From contig NZ_OY781918.1 of NCBI RefSeq assembly GCF_963677195.1, positions 2,840,923-2,904,922 of the forward strand: a DNA stretch of 64,000 bases, read 5' to 3'. A program made the translations under genes and the position numbers. The notes beneath the pieces were generated by a model. That model made no database searches, was not told the DNA's origin, and saw only the letters and a list, made by a program, of their open reading frames with translations. Below, in pieces: positions 28,345 to 36,180 of this stretch (position 1 is its first letter; every line of letters starts with the position of its first letter). Source of the DNA: an uncultured Marinifilum sp. (GTDB lineage: Bacteria; Bacteroidota; Bacteroidia; Bacteroidales; Marinifilaceae).

Positions 28345-28380
28345 TATATAAAAAATGATGACCATCCGAGGGGAGGATGG
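28345..28380 (-). terminator. Terminator of the PepSY-like gene
   Basis: On the - strand a CCATCC / GGATGG stem with a 7-base loop is followed, after a few bases, by TTTTTT. It lies 35 bases past the stop codon. Confidence 0.7.
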
Positions 28381-28414
28381 CCATCTGCAGAGAGTCATAT
28401 GCAAAGTTTACTTG

Positions 28415-28885
28415 CTACTCAAGATCTTCATCTTCTGTGTATACATCAACCGAAGAAAATGAAGTCTTTCTTGACTCTAAAATTTCGTAAGCTTCTGACA
28501 TTTTTACTTCAAAAATAGATTCTCCATCATCAACTTGTATTCTGTAGTGATTTATTTTTGTTGGAGTATTTACAAGGAAAATATTATCAATAACTGCACC
28601 TTTGTACATTTTATAAATAGGTTTGGTTATTTCTGCTGATGCAACTTCTAAATTTATTGAAGTAGCGGTTTCAAGCCATTTGCCATTTTCAGAAAACATT
28701 GCAAGTTTATATTCTTCTTCAACGTAGAAGGAAGCTTCGTATTCACCTTCTATTTCAGTCCAAATAACATCTTCAGCATCTGCAAACATTTTTTCAAAGA
28801 CATCATTAACTTGTTTTGGAACATCACAATCCTGTCCAAAAACCATCAAAGGAATAATACTTATAAGTAATAATAATTTTTTCAT
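28415..28885 (-). CDS. Secreted PepSY-like domain protein
   Basis: A 156-residue exported protein with a cleavable signal (MKKLLLLISIIPLMVFGQ). The remainder matches the small PepSY-like proteins of Bacteroidota: VNDVFEKMFADAEDVIWTE and YEASFYVEEEYKLAMFSENG, the pattern in which a predicted helix is followed by strands that carry W and a FxxNG turn. The C-terminal tail is acidic. Function is unknown; such proteins are thought to be periplasmic. A decayed relative is found near 34.6 kb. It is the last gene of a - strand set but is separated from the GNAT-nitrilase gene by 64 bases. Confidence 0.65.
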   Translation of the reverse strand: MKKLLLLISIIPLMVFGQDCDVPKQVNDVFEKMFADAEDVIWTEIEGEYEASFYVEEEYKLAMFSENGKWLETATSINLEVASAEITKPIYKMYKGAVIDNIFLVNTPTKINHYRIQVDDGESIFEVKMSEAYEILESRKTSFSSVDVYTEDEDLE

Positions 28886-28949
28886 TTCAATTGTTTTTAA
28901 GAATTATGACATTTAGACGAAGTATTTTTCAAAAGTCACACTTATTGAA

Positions 28950-30467
28950 TTATATTTTTTGAATACGATATAAATTTTGTCTCTTATCTTTTAAATTCCG
29001 ATAAGTGCCAAACTCATGCAATATTTTTAATAAGCTTAAATCCAAATTAGCCACTAAAGTCATTTCAGTATTTGGTGTTGATTCAGCTAAAATTGCATCT
29101 GTAGGAAAAGAAAAGTCAGAAGGAGTAAAGACTGCTGATTGGGCGTACTGGACATCCATATTTGAAACTTTAGGTAAATTGCCCACACAGCCTGCAATGG
29201 CTACATAGCATTCATTTTCTATGGCCCGGGCTTGTGCGCATCTTCGAATTCTGTAATAACTGTTTTTTGTATCAGATATAAATGGAACAAATAGAACTTC
29301 CACTTTTTCCTGCGACATGATTCTTGCTAGTTCTGGAAATTCAATATCATAACTTGATAAAATTCCAATGTTCCCACAATCAGTTGATAAAACCTTTATT
29401 TCATCTCCTCCTTTCATTCCCCAATATGATGATTCGGCAGGAGAAGGATGAATTTTAAACTGGTAATCAAAGGTGCCATCACGACGAAACAAATATGAAA
29501 TTCCTTTTAGTTGATAATCGTCAATTACGGGGATACATCCTGCAATAATGGTTGTATTATATTTTACCGCGAAATCACTAAAAGTATTTTTCAAATAAGT
29601 GGAAGTTAAAGCCAATTTTCTAATCGCTTCGGATTCAGACAGATCTTCGTAATTTGCTAACAGGGGTGCATGAAAAAGTTCGGGAAGTAATATAAAATCA
29701 ACTTTATATCGGCTTAATGAATCTATAAAGTATTCTACTTGTTCAATTAGGTTTCCCTGATTTTCAAATAATCGCATTTGCCATTGCACAATACCAACCC
29801 TAATTGATGTTTTGGGCGAATTTATAAGTTGCTCCCGTTCCTGATAATAAATATTATTCCACTCTAGTAAAGTAGCATACTCTTTAGATTCAACATCGTT
29901 TGGTAAATAACCTTTTAATATTTTCTTAACATGGAAATCATTTGCCAATTGGAATCCTAATACTGGATCTTCGATTTCTTTATTCTTTACCTTGTCGATA
30001 TAAGTTCTAGGACTGTAAACATCCGCATAACGAATATAATTTGGGATTCTGCCTCCAGCAATAATTGATTTTAAATTTAGTTGTTCACAGAGTTCTTTTC
30101 TTGCATCATATAATCTGCGCCCTAATCGTTTATCTCTGTGTTCAGGATGGACTAATATTTCAATTCCATACAATACATCACCATTACGAGAATGAGTGGA
30201 GAATGTATAGTTGCCAGTTGCTTGTTCATAAGTGTGTTGATTTCCAAATTGTTTGTAATCTACTATGAGAGATAATGCACATGCAACAACTTTATTATTT
30301 ATTTCAATGCAGATTTGACCTTCTGGAAAAATATTAAGTAATTTTTTAAGGTCAGCTTTACTCCAAAACTGACCTCCTATTCCTGAGTAGGCTTCAGTTG
30401 AAGCTTCTTTTAAGGAGTAATAGTCATCAATTGCTAAATGTCTAAGTTCTATTTTTTGTTTGATCAT
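28950..30467 (-). CDS. GNAT acetyltransferase / carbon-nitrogen hydrolase fusion
   Basis: A 505-residue bifunctional-type protein. Start taken at MIKQKIELRHL, since the longer frame would begin inside an upstream inverted repeat. Residues about 1-200 are a GNAT domain (motif A HPEHRDKRLGRRLYDAR). Residues about 215-500 are a nitrilase-superfamily domain with catalytic Glu in LLPELFH (about 261) and Lys in FKIHPSPAE (about 337). The third catalytic residue, normally Cys in a CYD motif, is Ser here: ILSSYDIEFPEL (about 369). The fusion type is known in bacteria. The Cys-to-Ser change suggests lost or altered amidase activity. It follows a divergent deoxyhypusine-synthase-like gene, so an amine substrate is plausible. 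Confidence 0.85.
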   Translation of the reverse strand: MIKQKIELRHLAIDDYYSLKEASTEAYSGIGGQFWSKADLKKLLNIFPEGQICIEINNKVVACALSLIVDYKQFGNQHTYEQATGNYTFSTHSRNGDVLYGIEILVHPEHRDKRLGRRLYDARKELCEQLNLKSIIAGGRIPNYIRYADVYSPRTYIDKVKNKEIEDPVLGFQLANDFHVKKILKGYLPNDVESKEYATLLEWNNIYYQEREQLINSPKTSIRVGIVQWQMRLFENQGNLIEQVEYFIDSLSRYKVDFILLPELFHAPLLANYEDLSESEAIRKLALTSTYLKNTFSDFAVKYNTTIIAGCIPVIDDYQLKGISYLFRRDGTFDYQFKIHPSPAESSYWGMKGGDEIKVLSTDCGNIGILSSYDIEFPELARIMSQEKVEVLFVPFISDTKNSYYRIRRCAQARAIENECYVAIAGCVGNLPKVSNMDVQYAQSAVFTPSDFSFPTDAILAESTPNTEMTLVANLDLSLLKILHEFGTYRNLKDKRQNLYRIQKI

Positions 30468-30484
30468 CTGATAGTTAGAATAAT

Positions 30485-30541
30485 GAAAGGGGCAGAAATT
30501 ATAAATTAACATTTGTGGGCAATCTTAAAACTGCCCCTTTC
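30485..30541 (-). promoter_or_regulatory. Leader inverted repeats upstream of the GNAT-nitrilase gene
   Basis: Perfect 11-base arms GAAAGGGGCAG (30485-30495) and CTGCCCCTTTC (30531-30541) flank 35 bases. On the - strand the first arm can instead pair its GGGCA with a nearer TGCCC (around 30517-30521). Two exclusive hairpins in a leader are what attenuators use, but no T-run follows, so a switch acting on translation or a protein-binding site is equally possible. Confidence 0.55.
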
Positions 30542-30578
30542 TGGCGTCTGATATTAAAACAACAAAACCTAACAATTG

Positions 30579-31595
30579 TTATATATATACACGCGACAAG
30601 AACCTTTGTTTTCTCGATGTGTATATTCTTGAATGATATAATGCACTTCCTAATAATGGGATAGAAATTTTTGGATCCAAACAAATATGTTTCTTCTGTT
30701 TCCCTTTTATAAAACCTTTAGAATGTGCTTCACTTAGGTTGGAGAAATGGCAAGTCCTATCTCCGGAGTTAATATCACTAAAAAGCAAAGAGTATTTAAA
30801 TGTGTGGACTTGCCCTCCAACTTGTTCAGAGTATTTTACAGTGTTAAATGCCATGTTTGTTATGATATCTTCTCCAATTGATACTATTCCAATAGAAGAA
30901 GAGATATTATTTAAATCTCCTAGCTCAGATAAATCTTTTAAAGGATCAAAACAAATGCGGCGATTTTCATTGTCATGATAGTGCTTCAATAATCCGTATC
31001 CTGCTCGACTTAATGCAAGATCGGGGCAAAATACAGGAATACAATTTTCGTATGCTAGCTGTATAATTGAATCTTTTTTATTCGCATATAATTGTAAATA
31101 TTTACCAAATTCCGAAATTAACTCTCTTGAAGAGTAGGTACGAGGCGATAATTGATCTGCAATTTCTTTTATTGTTTCATCAACTATTAACAGGTCATCT
31201 TCATCTACAAAACGCTCAGAGCATCGGTTAATATAGAATTCATGTAGCTTTGAATCTGAAATATGATTACTTCCTTTATAATAATTGAAGCCTAACGCCT
31301 CAAAAAAGTCAATATCTATTAGGTTGGCACCTCCAATGATTATTGCATCTACAAGCTTATATTTAATAAAGTCTGAGTAGATTTTAATATCTCCTGTAAT
31401 ATTAGCATTACCTGATATTGCAAGGATAATATTACAGTTTTTATCATTAAGCATTTTTAAATAAATATCAACGGCTTCTTTTAAATTACCTAGTTTATCT
31501 GAATGTTCATGAAAACCATTCAATATTTTGGTCGAGTCAAACGTTGTGATATCTATATTTTGAATGCACTTTTTGAGTAGTTCCTTTTTTTTCAT
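30579..31595 (-). CDS. Divergent deoxyhypusine-synthase-like protein
   Basis: A 338-residue protein of the deoxyhypusine synthase (DHS) fold, recognised by IDITTFDSTKILNGF, CNIILAISGNANITGDIKIY, VDAIIIGGANLIDIDFFEAL and the terminal ISIPLLGSALY. I prefer the second ATG (MKKKELLKKC); the first lies inside a perfect inverted repeat. By eye the active-site segment that reads EAVSWGK in the human enzyme aligns with EAHSKGF, so the tryptophan and catalytic lysine are missing, and the GGG loop is replaced by SIGED. Bacteria have no eIF5A, so the classical reaction is not expected. A polyamine-related or non-enzymatic role is inference. Confidence 0.72.
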   Translation of the reverse strand: MKKKELLKKCIQNIDITTFDSTKILNGFHEHSDKLGNLKEAVDIYLKMLNDKNCNIILAISGNANITGDIKIYSDFIKYKLVDAIIIGGANLIDIDFFEALGFNYYKGSNHISDSKLHEFYINRCSERFVDEDDLLIVDETIKEIADQLSPRTYSSRELISEFGKYLQLYANKKDSIIQLAYENCIPVFCPDLALSRAGYGLLKHYHDNENRRICFDPLKDLSELGDLNNISSSIGIVSIGEDIITNMAFNTVKYSEQVGGQVHTFKYSLLFSDINSGDRTCHFSNLSEAHSKGFIKGKQKKHICLDPKISIPLLGSALYHSRIYTSRKQRFLSRVYI

Positions 31596-31617
31596 TTTTT
31601 TCTTAGTGGAGATGACT

Positions 31618-31652
31618 GGAAGTGTTATGGCAACCGGATTCATAACACTTCC
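31618..31652 (-). promoter_or_regulatory. Perfect 12-bp inverted repeat at the start of the DHS-like gene
   Basis: Arms GGAAGTGTTATG (31618-31629) and CATAACACTTCC (31641-31652) flank an 11-base loop. The upstream candidate ATG of the DHS-like gene is part of one arm, so that start would be buried in the hairpin. It may be an operator or a 5' leader hairpin. Confidence 0.65.
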
Positions 31653-31839
31653 TATTTCACTTTTATTAAAATTATAACATAATTATAACAAAATAATTCT
31701 CGTATTTAGTCATATTGATTTGTTCACACAACAAACTAACAGTTATTAATCTTTTAAGTGAAATAATCATCTCAGTTACAGCAAATATTTAAACATTACC
31801 CTTAAATGGATATATATTAGACAACATAAAATAGAAAAG

Positions 31840-32397
31840 TCACATTATTTCATGGGAAAGTTTCATTTGTTTACTAATTTTTTGTTTGGCACGTTGTAAT
31901 CTCATTTTTACTGCGCTTGCACCCATGTTGAATTTTTCTTGCAATTCTTTTATGCTTTTTCCTTCTAAATATTTTAATCTTAACATTAATTGTTCGGTAT
32001 CAGATACTGAATTTATTACTGTTTCAATTGAAATATTTTCGAACTTGCTTGGTACATATTCTTCGTCTGCCAAATTAAATACTGCAGGTGAAATTGTTTC
32101 GTACTTCATTCTATATTTTTTCCTGTAGTATTCTATGCAGTAGTTTTGCGTTATTCTAAAAAGCCATGTAGAAAACTTAGCATTTCCCTTAAATAGATGT
32201 AGTTTACTATTAACTTTTACAAAAATTTCCTGTACCAAATCATAGGCTTCTGTTGAATCTTTTGTAAACGAAAGGCATTTATAATAAACATTATTAAAAT
32301 GTCTTTCATATAAAATTCCCAGACTCTTTTGATCTCCTTGCAAATAAAACTGTACCAATTGACCATCGGATAAGTTTCTGTTTAAAGTCTTTTTCAT
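31840..32397 (-). CDS. ECF-type RNA polymerase sigma factor
   Basis: A 185-residue sigma-70-family protein of the extracytoplasmic-function class. Region 2 is visible (YERHFNNVYYKCLSF, EAYDLVQEIFVKVNSKLHLF, FSTWLFRITQNYCIEYYRKK) and region 4 with a helix-turn-helix (MLRLKYLEGKSIKELQEKFN, AVKMRLQRAKQKI). There is no anti-sigma or FecR gene next to it, so it is a stand-alone regulator of unknown stimulus. It lies alone on the - strand behind a terminator. Confidence 0.93.
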   Translation of the reverse strand: MKKTLNRNLSDGQLVQFYLQGDQKSLGILYERHFNNVYYKCLSFTKDSTEAYDLVQEIFVKVNSKLHLFKGNAKFSTWLFRITQNYCIEYYRKKYRMKYETISPAVFNLADEEYVPSKFENISIETVINSVSDTEQLMLRLKYLEGKSIKELQEKFNMGASAVKMRLQRAKQKISKQMKLSHEIM

Positions 32398-32493
32398 CTC
32401 TTAACTTTATAAATAATTATATAGTTAAAACTACAAAGTACTTATGTGATAAAAATCGGGTAAAATACTGTTTTTATATTTAAGTAGAATTAC

Positions 32494-32521
32494 AGAAAAA
32501 AAGTAGGTGAAATCACCTACT
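32494..32521 (-). terminator. Terminator of the 50-residue protein gene
   Basis: On the - strand a perfect stem AGTAGGTG / CACCTACT with a 4-base loop is followed by seven T. It sits ten bases after the stop of the small gene and insulates the sigma factor gene. Confidence 0.88.
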
Positions 32522-32530
32522 CGAAAAAGA

Positions 32531-32683
32531 CTATAAATTACATCTTCCATTTAAATCTTCGGACAGAATTCCCTGATAATAATCTTGTAATAGTTTTTTT
32601 TTTGGTAAAGATTTTACAGTTTTTCTATCTTTCTTTGGTTTCATTTCTTTTTCATACATGAAATTTCTATAGGTTTTAGACAT
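32531..32683 (-). CDS. Small basic protein, 50 residues, unknown function
   Basis: A short frame starting MSKTYRNFMYEKEMKPK, rich in Lys/Arg in its first half (KPKKDRKTVKSLPKKK) and ending in an acidic/hydrophobic stretch with a single Cys (LNGRCNL). It is supported by a start codon in the open gap, a codon pattern like the neighbours, and its own strong terminator immediately downstream. It has no signal peptide or membrane segment. It lies between the sigma factor gene and the divergent histidine kinase gene. I do not recognise a family. A nucleic-acid-binding or regulatory peptide is possible from the charge only. Confidence 0.6.
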   Translation of the reverse strand: MSKTYRNFMYEKEMKPKKDRKTVKSLPKKKLLQDYYQGILSEDLNGRCNL

Positions 32684-32836
32684 GATTGTAAGTATTATTT
32701 AATCTAACATTATTGTAGTTATTTGACGTTAGAAGAATAAAAAAGTCACAATTTTAATTGTTATTGAAATAATACCTAATATTGAAATACAATAAAAACT
32801 CGATTTTGGTTTTGTATAATTTAGAATATTTAATCG

Positions 32837-33847
32837 ATGAAAAAGGAAATCGATAATGACCCTATTAAGAGTCTTTTGGCCTCAGTAGTTACACATGCAC
32901 CTTATGGTATGATTGCAATAGATAATTTTGATCAAATTGTACTTGTAAATGAGCAGGCAACATCTCTTTTGCATCTTAATGTAAAACCCTCAGAATTAAA
33001 TGAGCTTCTTATTTTTGATCAGATCAAACATGTGGAGCAATTATATGTAAAATTAAATCAGATCATTAAAAACCAATATCAAGATTTTAATATAGATGCA
33101 TTACAATTTAATGATAAGTTTCTAAATATTCGAGGTAGAAAAATTGCTGAAGGTTATATTATTACCATTGAAGATATTACCAGAGATAAAGAAATGGAAA
33201 TGGTTGCCTTAAACTCAATGTTAGAAGGACAGGAGTTGGAAAGAAGAAGAATAGCCAAGGAAATTCATGATGGAATTGGTCCTAGTTTGTCGACAGTTCG
33301 TCTTTTATTGGAAAATATATCTGCCGAAAATAATCGACTCAATAGTATAAAATTTGTTGATCAGATGACTGAGGTTTTGGATATGATTGATTCTTTAACA
33401 GGTGATATTAGGGATATCTCTCATCAGTTAATGCCTAAAATTTTACTTGATTTTGGTATTATACCGGCTTTAAAGAATTTAGTAAGTCGAATTAATAGGG
33501 CCGAACGTATCAAAATCAATTTATATCACTCTATCCTTAGTGATAGGTTTCCTGAGTTAATAGAGTTAGGTTTGTATAGAATTTGCCAGGAGCTAATCAA
33601 CAATTCTGTGAAGCATTCTTCAGCAACAGAAGTGCAAGTGCAATTAATAGAACATCACGACAGTATAGTTTTAATGGTTGAGGATAACGGAAATGGATTC
33701 GACAAATCATTAGTAATGAAGGAAAACCCTGGGGTGGGACTGATTAATGTAGAATCCAGAACAAATGCTTTTGGCGGTAGTTTTATTTTAGATACAGTTA
33801 TTTCAAAAGGAGTAAGTGCTACAATTGAAATACCTTTAGAGAAATGA
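32837..33847 (+). CDS. Cytosolic PAS-type sensor histidine kinase (NarL-class partner)
   Basis: A 336-residue soluble kinase. Residues about 15-110 look like a PAS domain (GMIAIDNFDQIVLVNEQAT). Then comes the HisKA_3 dimerisation helix with the phosphoacceptor in RRRIAKEIHDGIGPSLS and a HATPase_c domain with NNSVKHS, VEDNGNGFD and NPGVGLINVESR. No membrane segment is present, so it senses an internal signal. The response regulator gene overlaps its end by four bases (ATGA), so the two are translationally coupled partners. Confidence 0.93.
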   Translation: MKKEIDNDPIKSLLASVVTHAPYGMIAIDNFDQIVLVNEQATSLLHLNVKPSELNELLIFDQIKHVEQLYVKLNQIIKNQYQDFNIDALQFNDKFLNIRGRKIAEGYIITIEDITRDKEMEMVALNSMLEGQELERRRIAKEIHDGIGPSLSTVRLLLENISAENNRLNSIKFVDQMTEVLDMIDSLTGDIRDISHQLMPKILLDFGIIPALKNLVSRINRAERIKINLYHSILSDRFPELIELGLYRICQELINNSVKHSSATEVQVQLIEHHDSIVLMVEDNGNGFDKSLVMKENPGVGLINVESRTNAFGGSFILDTVISKGVSATIEIPLEK

Positions 33848-34488
33848 CAGGAATGAAAATTAAAATCATAATAGCTGACGACCACAAAATGTTTAGAGAA
33901 GGAATAAAAGCTCTATTACAGAAAGAGAAATTGATTGAAGTATGTGGTGATGCAGATAACGAACAAGATATTTTAAGCTTAATAAGCTCATCGCGCCCTG
34001 ATGTTGTTCTTATGGATATTGATATGGGTACAACCAGTGGCATTGAATTAACAGAAAAGATTAAATTACATGATGATAGTATAAATATATTGGCAGTTTC
34101 TATGCATGGAGATAAAGAATATGTAGTAAAGATGTTAGAGGCTGGAGCTGTTGGCTATATTCTTAAAAATGCTGGTAAGGAAGAGATGTTAAGAGCCATT
34201 AAATGTGTTGCAGTTGGCGATACTTTTTTGAGTGGGGAAGTATCTAAAAGTCTAATGTTTGGCAAAATAGAAAAATCCAAAACAGAAAAAACGATTTCTT
34301 TAACAAAACGTGAAGTAGAAATATTAAAACTTATTGCACAAGAATTTTCGAACAATGAAATTGCAGCTCAATTATTTATAAGTGTTAGAACGGTAGATAC
34401 TCACCGAAGAAATTTAATGGAAAAAATGGCAGTAAAAAATACTGCCGGTTTAGTTAAATATGCTTTTAGAAATAAATTAGTTGAATAG
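33844..34488 (+). CDS. NarL/LuxR-family response regulator
   Basis: A 214-residue two-domain regulator. The receiver domain has the acidic pocket IIADDHKMF, the phosphoacceptor Asp in VVLMDIDMG and the Lys in GYILKNAGK. The C-terminal LuxR-type helix-turn-helix is LTKREVEILKLIAQEFSN followed by SVRTVDTHRRNLMEKM. It partners the upstream histidine kinase. An alternative ATG three codons in would give MKIKIIIADD and cannot be excluded. Targets are unknown; the divergent small gene and the sigma factor gene are nearby candidates. Confidence 0.94.
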   Translation: MTGMKIKIIIADDHKMFREGIKALLQKEKLIEVCGDADNEQDILSLISSSRPDVVLMDIDMGTTSGIELTEKIKLHDDSINILAVSMHGDKEYVVKMLEAGAVGYILKNAGKEEMLRAIKCVAVGDTFLSGEVSKSLMFGKIEKSKTEKTISLTKREVEILKLIAQEFSNNEIAAQLFISVRTVDTHRRNLMEKMAVKNTAGLVKYAFRNKLVE

Positions 34489-34492
34489 TGTA

Positions 34493-34725
34493 TTATTCAC
34501 TATAAACTTTAGTTAACTTCCCATTACTCATGAAAGTGGCATTAATAGTTTCATCATGATAGGAAAATTTGACTTTATACATATCATGATTTAACATTCG
34601 CCACTTTGCATTGGATGTCTCAGGAAAATAAGTCTTAAATGCCTAAGAATACGATCGTTAGGTAAAGTTTTCCAATAGATAAATGAATCCAACAAATTAT
34701 TATCTAAACTTCTCTTTTTACTCAT
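34493..34725 (-). pseudogene. Decayed PepSY-like protein gene
   Basis: On the - strand an ATG gives MSKKRSLDNNLLDSFIYWKT but that frame ends after 44 codons. A different frame, opened after a TAG, continues to the end with YFPETSNAKWRMLNHDMYKV and then FSYHDETINATFMSNGKL, the helix-W-strand-NG pattern of small PepSY-like proteins such as the one near 28.6 kb. At least one frameshift and one stop separate the parts. It overlaps no real gene and ends five bases from the response regulator's stop. I read it as an inactivated gene. Confidence 0.6.
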
Positions 34726-34786
34726 ATTTGTACCTTATTTACTATTAGACGACAAATACGGACTGAAGTCACATCATAAATAAAAT

Positions 34787-34815
34787 AAGGCTTCCTGATA
34801 AACAGGAAGCCTTTT
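34787..34815. terminator. Bidirectional terminator
   Basis: A perfect 11-bp stem AAGGCTTCCTG / CAGGAAGCCTT with a 5-base loop has a T-run on the + side and a T-rich tract on the - side. It closes the polyamine operon coming from the right and protects against read-through from the left. Confidence 0.88.
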
Positions 34816-34842
34816 TAAACACTTTCAAAAAGGAACGACTAT

Positions 34843-35181
34843 TTAGTCGTCATAATCTTCATCATCGTCATCGAATAAATAATCTACATCTGAGTATTTA
34901 TCAGCATATTTTTCTCGTTTACTCGTCAACAAAATTCCATCATCGTCAAAATCGGAATCATCTTCAATTAATTCCTGAGCTTTTCGCACAGACATCCGTA
35001 CCATATATATTTTTTCATCAGTTTCAAATGGTAGAGCACTTACAAGTTCTCCTTTTGCATTTGTAAATTCAATTAGGTAGTCTACAAATCCGTCAGGATA
35101 GAAAAACTTGATTTGTTCCTGAAGCTCTTTACTTAGTTTTTCAAAGTTCTGAATAACTTTAGGTTTTAATAACTTGGTCAT
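34843..35181 (-). CDS. Conserved-type acidic hypothetical protein
   Basis: A 112-residue soluble protein, last gene of the polyamine operon, starting 21 bases after the DHS-like gene. It has an amphipathic N-terminus (KPKVIQNFEKLSKELQEQIK), a central strand-rich part (FVDYLIEFTNAKGELVSALP) and a strikingly acidic tail with runs of Asp (DYLFDDDDEDYDD). No catalytic motif, signal or membrane segment is visible. The acidic tail could contact polyamines or basic partners, which is only a suggestion from composition and context. Confidence 0.7.
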   Translation of the reverse strand: MTKLLKPKVIQNFEKLSKELQEQIKFFYPDGFVDYLIEFTNAKGELVSALPFETDEKIYMVRMSVRKAQELIEDDSDFDDDGILLTSKREKYADKYSDVDYLFDDDDEDYDD

Positions 35182-35202
35182 AATATTTAAGGTTAAGAAT
35201 TG

Positions 35203-36180
35203 TTACCAATCCAATAAATAAGCAAAAATTAAAGGAGCAACAATTGTTGCATCTGATTCAATAATAAATTTAGGTGTTTCTATCCCAAGCTTTCCCCAGG
35301 TTATTTTCTCATTAGGCACTGCACCTGAATATGAACCATAACTTGTTGTTGAATCTGAAATTTGGCAGAAATAACTCCAAAAAGGAGTATCCGTTCTTTC
35401 CATATCCTGGTAAAGCATTGGCACTACACAAATCGGGAAATCTCCTGCAATTCCTCCTCCAATTTGGAAGAATCCAATTCCTTTATCTTCTGCATTATTA
35501 GTATACCAATCTGCTAACCATGCCATATATTCAACTCCCGATTTCATTGTTGATGCTTTTAACTCGCCCTTTATTACATATGAAGCAAAAATGTTACCCA
35601 TAGTTGAATCTTCCCATCCGGGAACCACAATTGGTAAGTTTTGCTTTGCAGCCTCTAGCATCCAGCTATTTTTAGGATCAATTTCATAATGTTCCTCCAA
35701 TACACCTGACAGAAGTAGTTTATACATAAATTCGTGAGGAAAATATCTTTCACCCTTCTCTTCTGCATCTTTCCAAATTTTAAATATATGATCTTGTAGT
35801 CTTCTAAAAGCTTCCTCTTCAGGGATACAGGTGTCTGTTACTCGATTTAGTCCTTTTTCGAGTAATTTCCATTCCTGTTCTGGTGTTAAATCACGATAAT
35901 GAGGAACTCTCTCGTAATGCGAGTGCGCCACTAAATTCATAATATCCTCTTCCAGATTGGCACCTGTACAAGAAACTATATGCACCTTATTTTGTCGAAT
36001 CATTTCTGCAAACGATCTTCCCAACTCGGCCGTACTCATTGCACCTGCCAGAGTAACCATCATTTTTTTACCTTCGACAAGGTGTTTTTCGTAGCCTTTA
36101 GCTGCATCAATTAGAGCAGCAGAGTTAAAATGGCGATAGTGTTCAAGGATGAATTTAGAAACCGGACCTTTATTTTTCAT
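35203..36180 (-). CDS. Deoxyhypusine-synthase-family protein (homospermidine-synthase-like)
   Basis: A 325-residue DHS-fold protein. The NAD-site loop reads QIGGGIAGDFPICV and the C-terminal active-site segment SGAVPNEKITWGKL keeps the Glu, Trp and Lys expected from human DHS (E-A-V-S-W-G-K), while the usual KHH after GGG is absent. Bacterial members of this family are known to make homospermidine or to be of unknown specificity. The gene overlaps the agmatinase gene by 11 bases, in an operon that produces putrescine, so an aminobutyl-transfer reaction on putrescine or agmatine is likely. It differs strongly from the second DHS-like protein in this window. Confidence 0.85.
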   Translation of the reverse strand: MKNKGPVSKFILEHYRHFNSAALIDAAKGYEKHLVEGKKMMVTLAGAMSTAELGRSFAEMIRQNKVHIVSCTGANLEEDIMNLVAHSHYERVPHYRDLTPEQEWKLLEKGLNRVTDTCIPEEEAFRRLQDHIFKIWKDAEEKGERYFPHEFMYKLLLSGVLEEHYEIDPKNSWMLEAAKQNLPIVVPGWEDSTMGNIFASYVIKGELKASTMKSGVEYMAWLADWYTNNAEDKGIGFFQIGGGIAGDFPICVVPMLYQDMERTDTPFWSYFCQISDSTTSYGSYSGAVPNEKITWGKLGIETPKFIIESDATIVAPLIFAYLLDW

